NCBI GenBank assembly: GCA_900771995.1
Contig: CAAGQC010000013.1
Coordinates: 1-11,450, forward strand
Direction: 5' to 3'
Origin: Lachnospiraceae bacterium
Lineage (GTDB): Bacteria > Bacillota > Clostridia > Lachnospirales > Lachnospiraceae
Length of the DNA stretch: 11,450 bases
Shown here: piece after piece, positions 7,277 through 11,450 of the stretch
Position numbering within the stretch: position 1 is the stretch's first letter
How the letters are laid out: every line of letters begins with the position of its first letter
The notes under the pieces: generated by a model
The model's input: the letters and a program-made list of their open reading frames with translations, nothing else
Database searches by the model: none
What the model was told of the DNA's origin: nothing
Made by a program: the position numbers and the translations under genes

Positions 7277-7305
7277 TTGACAAACGGCGGGGAACAGGAT
7301 ACACT
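7277..7305 (+). promoter_or_regulatory. Predicted promoter of the SRP RNA
   Basis: A perfect -35 TTGACA (7277-7282), a 17-bp spacer and -10 TACACT (7300-7305). The predicted start at about 7311-7312 coincides with the first base of the long terminal helix of the RNA, which supports the assignment. Confidence 0.75.
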
Positions 7306-7311
7306 AATAAA

Positions 7312-7476
7312 GCCGTACATGTCCGGTATCATGGCTTCAGTGATGAAACTCGGTCTTACGCAATGGGAATCTACGAACCGTGTCAGGTTGGGAACAAAGC
7401 AGCACTAAGTAGAACCTTCCATGTGCCGTGAGGAAACTGGGTGGAGCTGTTGTTCTGATCCGGCATGTGCGGTTTT
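7312..7476 (+). ncRNA. ffs: Signal recognition particle RNA (S domain, apparently without Alu domain)
   Basis: The RNA core of the signal recognition particle, which with Ffh targets nascent membrane and secreted proteins. Helix 8 is unmistakable: GTCAGG, then TTG-GGAA-CAA (7388-7397) with the conserved GGAA tetraloop, then AGCAGC (7398-7403). Flanking CGCAATGGGAAT and AACCTTCCATGTGCCG resemble the B. subtilis scRNA. The ends pair: GCCGTACATGTCCGGTATCA (7312-7331) with TGATCCGGCATGTGCGG (7456-7472), followed by TTTT. The size is about 165 nt, against about 270 in B. subtilis and 114 in E. coli. No Alu-domain motif is seen upstream, where the promoter lies. Synteny with tadA agrees. The 5' and 3' ends are inferred within a few nt. 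Confidence 0.88.
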
Positions 7477-7531
7477 GATATTTGAAGTCTTCTATGAATT
7501 TACACGCAGATCAGATAAGAGGTTATAGATC

Positions 7532-8521
7532 GTGTCCATCGATAAATCATCCCATATTCCGATAGTCAACTGCACAGAATCCGTTCCCGAAGGTCAGCTT
7601 TCCTCCGATACCGCATGGTTCCGGGAGATCCTGTCCGACTGTGTTCTCTGTCCCAGAGCCTGCCATGCAGACCGTCTCTCGGGGCAGACCGGTTATTGTG
7701 GGCAGACGGCCGACCTCATGGCCGCCAGGGCCTCTCTGCATTATTGGGAAGAGCCTTGTATCTCCGGCACTTCCGGCTCCGGCACTGTCTTTTTCTCCGG
7801 GTGCAATCTACGCTGTATTTTCTGTCAGAATCATAATATCGCTCTGGGAAAAGCCGGGCGCATTATCTCTCCCGGACATCTGGTGGAGATTTTTCTGCAA
7901 TTACAGGAGCAGGGTGCGAACAATATCAATCTCGTCACCCCCACACATTTCCTGCCCCAGATCCTTATTGCATTAAAAGAGGCAAAAAAACAGGGACTTT
8001 CCGTCCCCATTGTATACAATACCGGCAGCTATGAATCTCCGGAGGCTCTGCGGCATCTGGAAGGGCTGGTGGATATCTATCTGCCGGATCTGAAATATTT
8101 GTCTCCGGAATTGTCTGCTGCCTATTCCCATGCTCCGGATTATTTTGAAAAGGCCTGTGCCGCCATTGCGGAAATGTACCGACAGGTCGGAGATCCGGTC
8201 ATGGATCCCGGTACCGGGCTGATGCAGCGGGGAATGATCGTGCGTCATCTGCTCCTGCCGGGACAGACGAAAGATTCCAAGAAGATCCTGCGGTATCTCC
8301 ACGAGACCTATGGGGATCACATCTATATCAGCATTATGAACCAGTATACCCCCCTGCCTCAGGTGGCGGACAGGGAAGATCTGAACCGCACGGTAACGCC
8401 GGAAGAATATGACCGGGTGCTGCGGTTCGCGGAACGGATCGGCATTGAGCGGGGCTTTCGTCAGGAGGGAACTGCCGCCAGTGAAAGCTTTATTCCGGAA
8501 TTCGATGAGCGGGGACTGTGA
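7532..8521 (+). CDS. Radical SAM protein of the PflX-like group (COG1313)
   Basis: A 329-aa iron-sulfur enzyme expected to cleave S-adenosylmethionine and start a radical reaction; members are often named pyruvate formate-lyase activating enzyme-like, but the true substrate is unknown. The [4Fe-4S] motif GCNLRCIFCQN gives Cys91, Cys95 and Cys98. An N-terminal cysteine cluster CVLCPRACHADR...GYCG (Cys37, 40, 44, 56) is typical of this group and may bind a second metal site. HYWEEPCISG precedes the radical SAM core. The C-terminal region (HIYISIMNQYTPL, then EEYDRVLRFAERIGIERGFRQEG) matches the family end. The start is GTG at 7532, with AGAGG 9 nt upstream. It follows the SRP RNA by 55 nt without a clear promoter or strong terminator between, so readthrough from the RNA promoter is possible. 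No pfl gene is nearby. Confidence 0.9.
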   Translation: MSIDKSSHIPIVNCTESVPEGQLSSDTAWFREILSDCVLCPRACHADRLSGQTGYCGQTADLMAARASLHYWEEPCISGTSGSGTVFFSGCNLRCIFCQNHNIALGKAGRIISPGHLVEIFLQLQEQGANNINLVTPTHFLPQILIALKEAKKQGLSVPIVYNTGSYESPEALRHLEGLVDIYLPDLKYLSPELSAAYSHAPDYFEKACAAIAEMYRQVGDPVMDPGTGLMQRGMIVRHLLLPGQTKDSKKILRYLHETYGDHIYISIMNQYTPLPQVADREDLNRTVTPEEYDRVLRFAERIGIERGFRQEGTAASESFIPEFDERGL

Positions 8522-8536
8522 GGCTCTCACAGTTCC
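8512..8536. terminator. Hairpin spanning both convergent stop codons
   Basis: GGGACTGTGAG (8512-8522) pairs with CTCACAGTTCC (8526-8536): 11 bp with one G-T pair and a 3-nt loop. The TGA of the radical SAM gene (8519-8521) and the TGA of the DUF6128-like gene (8527-8529) both lie in it. No T run follows on either strand, so it is at best a weak bidirectional terminator or an mRNA 3'-end stabiliser. Confidence 0.5.
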
Positions 8537-9429
8537 ACCGAGATCAGATAATATCCGAAATCCCCTTCCCAGGCCGGTTCTCTGGTTCCTTCAAAGCTTT
8601 CAAAGCCGAACATTCTGGCCACCTGTTTCTCTCTCTCGTAAAAATTCCCCGGAACCCCTATGTAATATTTCACCTGTTCCGGTGTGTCCTGCCGCATCAG
8701 AAGCAGATGCCTGTAGTTATAATAGCCATGTAACAGGAAACTGTTATGGGTCATCTGATAGCACCGCTCCCGCAGCACCACGAAATCTTCCGGACCTACC
8801 GAGAGAAATTCTCTGGCATCCCGGAAGGGATGGATGTGGGGGTAGATACTGCTTAACTGCTCCCATTTGGTATCCTTCATGTGGAGTGTGTTTTCCGTTG
8901 CAGCTTTTTTCAACGTCTGTGGCTCCGGCACACCGGTAAAAGTGCCGGGCATTTCGATACCTCTGTCCTTCCGAAATTCTCCGGGATCCTGCGCTCCTGA
9001 TCCGCCGGTCACATTTCCGTTTGCCACTATGGTTTCTGCCGTTTTTGTGGGCTGGTTCCGGGCAACTGCAGTCACAGCCACAGGTGCCTTTTTCATGCCT
9101 TCCGCTCCCGCAAACCGCCCTGTGATCTCAAGATTCCGGTCCAATGGGATCCGTATTCCCAGTATCGACTCCCGGTCCTTTTTTCCAGGAATCCTTTTTT
9201 CACAGGAAGTTCTTCCCCGGTCTGCCGTCATTTCACACAGCAGTTCTTCTCCGCTTTCCCGCTGCAGATACAGTGCTATGGTTCTGTTCTGCGTGAAGTT
9301 TTGACCGTTCAGCTGCACAGTCAGAATCTCTTCTGTTTCCCGGCTTTCCAGTTTCGCATATCCCGCACTTCGGATCCGCTGCCCGTTGTCCTGTAATTCC
9401 AAATAGCTGATCTGTTTCCGATATGACAT
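8527..9429 (-). CDS. DUF6128-like protein of unknown function
   Basis: A 300-aa soluble protein; no function is known to me. Residues 1-105 look like a beta-rich N-terminal domain (ISYLELQDNGQRIRSAGYAKLE, then VQLNGQ and IALYLQR). Residues about 106-185 are a low-complexity, probably disordered linker rich in Thr, Gly and Lys. Residues about 188-300 form the conserved C-terminal domain: KWEQLSSIYPHIHPF, REFLSVGPEDFVVL, NSFLLHGYYNYRHLLL, YYIGVPGNFYEREKQVARMFGF, GDFGYYLISVEL. From memory this resembles DUF6128 of Lachnospiraceae. No signal peptide or membrane segment is seen. The start at 9429 has GGGGGGA 5 nt upstream, but that sequence is also the 3' arm of the preceding terminator. The gene is convergent with the radical SAM gene, with 5 bp between them. 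Confidence 0.85.
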   Translation of the reverse strand: MSYRKQISYLELQDNGQRIRSAGYAKLESRETEEILTVQLNGQNFTQNRTIALYLQRESGEELLCEMTADRGRTSCEKRIPGKKDRESILGIRIPLDRNLEITGRFAGAEGMKKAPVAVTAVARNQPTKTAETIVANGNVTGGSGAQDPGEFRKDRGIEMPGTFTGVPEPQTLKKAATENTLHMKDTKWEQLSSIYPHIHPFRDAREFLSVGPEDFVVLRERCYQMTHNSFLLHGYYNYRHLLLMRQDTPEQVKYYIGVPGNFYEREKQVARMFGFESFEGTREPAWEGDFGYYLISVEL

Positions 9430-9474
9430 AAAAATCCCCCCGCATAAAGTATCTATCTAACTTTATGCAGGGGG
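9430..9474 (-). terminator. Intrinsic terminator of the CdaR-like gene, overlapping the next ribosome binding site
   Basis: The stem is CCCCC-C-GCATAAAGT (9436-9450) against ACTTTATGC-A-GGGGG (9460-9474), 14 pairs with one C-A mismatch and a 9-nt loop. On the minus strand it is followed by A and five T (9434-9430), directly abutting the ATG at 9429. It begins 7 nt past the stop codon of the regulator gene. The GGGGGGA of its 3' arm is the only Shine-Dalgarno for the downstream gene. Confidence 0.88.
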
Positions 9475-9480
9475 TTGTCC

Positions 9481-10569
9481 TTAATATTCCTGGCTGTCCA
9501 GATATTTCATATAATTTACTACCATCAGTGCGATCTTGAAGGTCAGGGCATCGTCAAAGCTGCGCAGATCCAGTCCGGTACTCTTCTGGATCTTCTCAAT
9601 ACGGTACACCAGCGTGTTACGATGTACAAACAGCTGTCTGGAAGTCTCCGATACATTCAGATTGTTCTCGAAGAATTTATTCAGGGTATTCAGCGTCTCT
9701 TCATCCAGATCCGTAGGTACATTGTCCCCGAAGATCTCTTCGATAAAGATCCTGCACAGATTTACCGGCAGCTGATAGATCAGACGTCCGATTCCCAGAG
9801 TGCTGTAGGCGATAACCTTTTTCTCCGCGTAGAAGATCTTGCCTACATCCAGTGCCATCTTGGCTTCCTTGTAGGATTTGGAGACGTCCTTCAGTTCCTG
9901 TACCACTGTTCCGTAAGCCACCTTCACATCCAGTAATGCCTCTGCATTCATCATGGCCACAATGGTCTCTGCCAGTTCATACAGTGTCTCCGGTGTCGTG
10001 GTACTCTCTACGGATTTGATCAGGATAAGGCTGGATTCATCTACTGCCGTCACATAATCTCCTGCCTGAGGGGAGAACATACTCTTCAATACTTCGGACA
10101 CGATGCCGTCCTTCTCGTCTTTCGTTTCGATCAGGTATACCGCTCTGGGACAGCTTGCCTCCATATGAAGCTTTTTTGCTCTGTTGTAAATATCTACCAG
10201 CAGCAGATTGTCCAGCAGCAGGTTCTGGAAGAAATTATTCCGGTCAAAACGTTCTTTATAGGCGATGACAAGATTCTGGATCTGGCTGACCGCAATCTTG
10301 CCTACCATATACACATCATCGGTCATTCCCCGTGCCACCAGCACATATAAAAGTTCACCTTCATCACGGATCTTCAGGAGGTGATGCACACCTATCACCT
10401 GACTGTCCGCCGGAGAAGCTGCAAATCCTGTGATCAGTTCGGTGGTAATATCATCTTTTTCCATGGTAGATGCCACTACGGATCCATTCAGGTCATAGAC
10501 CCCGAGGTCTACCTTTGTGATTGCTTTTAATTCGTCAATGCTTGTCTGTATGATCTGGCCTGTAATCAT
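9481..10569 (-). CDS. CdaR/PucR-family transcriptional regulator
   Basis: A 362-aa regulator of the sugar-diacid/PucR type. Residues 1 to about 110 form an N-terminal sensing domain (IDELKAITKVDLGVYDLNGSVVAST, then VYMVGKIAVSQIQ), similar to the CdaR diacid-recognition region. Residues about 115-260 are a GGDEF-like middle domain without a catalytic motif (VYLIETKDEKDG, DYVTAVDESSLILI, VAYGTVVQELKDVSKSYKEAKMAL). Residues about 285-355 are the C-terminal PucR helix-turn-helix (NVSETSRQLFVHRNTLVYRIEKIQ, then DDALTFKIALMV). I chose the ATG at 10569 because AAAGG stands 10 nt before it; the GTG at 10578 has only 1 nt between it and that site. It lies downstream of the sugar ABC ATPase on the same strand but behind a terminator, so it is probably transcribed separately. 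The effector is unknown. Confidence 0.9.
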   Translation of the reverse strand: MITGQIIQTSIDELKAITKVDLGVYDLNGSVVASTMEKDDITTELITGFAASPADSQVIGVHHLLKIRDEGELLYVLVARGMTDDVYMVGKIAVSQIQNLVIAYKERFDRNNFFQNLLLDNLLLVDIYNRAKKLHMEASCPRAVYLIETKDEKDGIVSEVLKSMFSPQAGDYVTAVDESSLILIKSVESTTTPETLYELAETIVAMMNAEALLDVKVAYGTVVQELKDVSKSYKEAKMALDVGKIFYAEKKVIAYSTLGIGRLIYQLPVNLCRIFIEEIFGDNVPTDLDEETLNTLNKFFENNLNVSETSRQLFVHRNTLVYRIEKIQKSTGLDLRSFDDALTFKIALMVVNYMKYLDSQEY

Positions 10570-10619
10570 ATTATCCACGCCTTTCTGTATAATAATTATC
10601 TGACTTGGCTATATTATTT

Positions 10620-10648
10620 AGTATATCTGATTTACCCACCCCGCGCAA
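10620..10648 (-). promoter_or_regulatory. Possible promoter of the CdaR-like gene
   Basis: Reading leftward: TTGCGC (10643-10648), a 17-bp spacer, and TATACT (10620-10625). The -10 is good and the -35 weak. It lies between the upstream terminator and the start codon, leaving a leader of about 44 nt. Confidence 0.4.
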
Positions 10649-10659
10649 GCAAAATGCAG

Positions 10660-10692
10660 AAAAAAAGCCCTGTCTGCATTCACAGACAGGGC
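10660..10692 (-). terminator. Rho-independent terminator of the ABC ATPase gene
   Basis: A 10-bp perfect stem, GCCCTGTCTG (10667-10676) with CAGACAGGGC (10683-10692), has a 6-nt loop. On the minus strand seven T follow (10666-10660). It starts 26 nt past the stop codon. Confidence 0.94.
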
Positions 10693-10718
10693 CTTGAAAT
10701 CTCTTATCAGACTTAAGA

Positions 10719-11450
10719 CTAGTTGGTAATAACCTGCTCGGTCTCTTTGTCGAATACGTGGATCTTCTCAACATCCAGAGCAAACTTAACGGTATCGCCA
10801 GGTCTTGCAGTGGTACGAGAATCTACTCTTGCGGTCATAGGGAACTCGTCAAGATCGAAGTACAGATATACTTCTGCACCAAGTAACTCGTAAACCTTGA
10901 TGGTAGAGGTAAATACGCTCTGAGGAGAGGTCTCGATGTACATCTCGGAATCATATACATCCTCAGGACGGATACCGAAGGTAACAACCTTTCCATCGTA
11001 ACCGCCATCGATCAGCTTCTTGGACTTAGCGGGAGGAAGGGGAATGCTATGACCTGCGATAACCAGGTTAGCGATGTCACCTTCTACCTTAACAGTAGCA
11101 TCCAGGAAGTTCATCTGCGGAGATCCCATGAATCCTGCTACGAACAGGTTGCAGGGCTTCTCATACAGGTTCTGAGGAGTATCTACCTGCTGGATAACGC
11201 CGTCCTTCATAACAACGATTCTGGTACCAAGGGTCATAGCCTCGGTCTGGTCATGTGTAACGTAGATGATGGTGGTGCCCAGTCTCTGATGCAGCTTAGC
11301 GATCTCGATACGCATCTGTACACGAAGCTTAGCATCCAGGTTGGACAGAGGCTCATCCATCAGGAATACCTTAGGGTTACGAACGATTGCACGTCCCATG
11401 GCAACACGCTGTCTCTGACCACCGGACAGAGCCTTGGGCTTACGATCAAG
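10719..11450 (-). CDS. ugpC: Carbohydrate ABC importer ATPase, UgpC/MsmX/MalK type (N-terminus beyond window)
   Basis: The ATP-hydrolysing subunit that powers sugar ABC importers. In Firmicutes one such protein (MsmX/MsmK) often serves several importers from a locus lacking permeases, as may be the case here. The visible 243 codons begin inside the nucleotide-binding domain: signature LSGGQRQRVAMGRAI (LSGGQ encoded at about 11429-11415), Walker B VFLMDEPLSNLDA, and the H-loop TIIYVTHDQTEA. The C-terminal half (FGIRPEDVYDSE and onwards to VEKIHVFDKETEQVITN) is the TOBE/regulatory domain of the CUT1 importer subfamily. The Walker A motif and about 125 residues lie past the right edge. Codon use is strongly biased (GGT, AAG, GTA, many AAC), consistent with high expression. 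It ends in a strong terminator. Confidence 0.95.
   Translation of the reverse strand, partial: LDRKPKALSGGQRQRVAMGRAIVRNPKVFLMDEPLSNLDAKLRVQMRIEIAKLHQRLGTTIIYVTHDQTEAMTLGTRIVVMKDGVIQQVDTPQNLYEKPCNLFVAGFMGSPQMNFLDATVKVEGDIANLVIAGHSIPLPPAKSKKLIDGGYDGKVVTFGIRPEDVYDSEMYIETSPQSVFTSTIKVYELLGAEVYLYFDLDEFPMTARVDSRTTARPGDTVKFALDVEKIHVFDKETEQVITN

Noticed and set aside
7240..7311. An Alu domain of the large SRP RNA at the 5' side
   Set aside because: The conserved GGTAGCGG/TGCCC-type Alu motif of Bacillus is absent, and the stretch is better explained by two divergent promoters.
7171..7431. An 86-codon plus-strand frame through the promoter region and SRP RNA
   Set aside because: It runs through two promoters and the structured RNA, has no ribosome binding site, and its translation has no protein-like pattern.
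7312..7476. Group II intron or riboswitch as an explanation of the structured RNA
   Set aside because: No intron domain V or 5' GUGYG boundary is seen, and the helix 8 core GTCAGG-GGAA-AGCAGC identifies SRP RNA.
8409..9304. Plus-strand frames of 176 and 145 codons opposite the DUF6128-like gene
   Set aside because: The minus-strand frame has a strong conserved C-terminal domain and a ribosome binding site; the plus-strand frames have neither.
9475..9936. A 153-codon plus-strand frame opposite the CdaR-like gene
   Set aside because: Antisense to a helix-turn-helix region of a recognisable regulator, with no start signal.
1..11450. CRISPR arrays, tRNA or rRNA genes, prophage or defence gene clusters
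   Set aside because: No regularly spaced repeats, no tRNA-like cloverleaf or rRNA core sequence, and no phage or defence proteins were found on reading; TnpB is the only nuclease-type gene.

Overview
The window reads as a chromosomal segment of a Clostridia member, most likely family Lachnospiraceae. The protein families point there: a clostridial-type glycogen/maltodextrin phosphorylase, a CdaR/PucR-like regulator next to a UgpC/MsmX sugar-ABC ATPase, a DUF6128-like protein, and an SRP RNA downstream of tadA. Most of the window has moderate GC and Firmicutes-type promoters and terminators. The first ~1.05 kb is much more AT-rich and looks foreign. The genus cannot be fixed from sequence alone.

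Layout. (1) 1-~1060 (minus): an IS607-type transposon carrying the serine recombinase tnpA and the first third of tnpB, an RNA-guided nuclease family; the element runs off the left edge. It lies just beyond the terminator of glgP. (2) 1081-4767 (minus): a carbohydrate-storage module. glgP is preceded by a LacI-family regulator gene. Two near-identical palindromes, TAGGAAAA(C/G)GTTTTCC, lie one inside the predicted glgP promoter and one upstream of lacI. This suggests the LacI protein controls glycogen/maltodextrin breakdown and possibly its own gene. (3) 4814-5530 (plus): a short fragment resembling an internally deleted CotH-like gene, then tadA (tRNA adenosine deaminase). (4) 5513-7147 (minus): a multi-pass membrane protein with GT-C glycosyltransferase character, its 3' end overlapping tadA by 18 bp. 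(5) 7237-7476: back-to-back divergent promoters. The leftward one serves the membrane protein gene and has a perfect 14-bp palindrome in its -35/-10 spacer. The rightward one serves an SRP RNA of about 165 nt that appears to lack the Alu domain usual in Firmicutes. (6) 7532-8521 (plus): a PflX-like (COG1313) radical SAM protein, convergent with (7) a DUF6128-like gene (8527-9429, minus). A hairpin holding both stop codons separates them. (8) 9481-11450 (minus): a CdaR/PucR-type regulator and, upstream of it, the C-terminal two thirds of a UgpC/MsmX ABC ATPase, each followed by a strong intrinsic terminator.

Together the host genes describe sugar import (the ATPase that energises carbohydrate ABC importers), storage-polymer phosphorolysis under LacI control, and housekeeping functions (tRNA editing, protein targeting). 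The order tadA then SRP RNA is a known Firmicutes arrangement; here a membrane glycosyltransferase-like gene sits between them and no dnaX follows. No CRISPR array, tRNA, rRNA or prophage was seen. The most interesting items are the Alu-less SRP RNA with its divergent palindrome-bearing promoter, the paired LacI operators, and a terminator whose 3' arm doubles as the ribosome binding site of the next gene.
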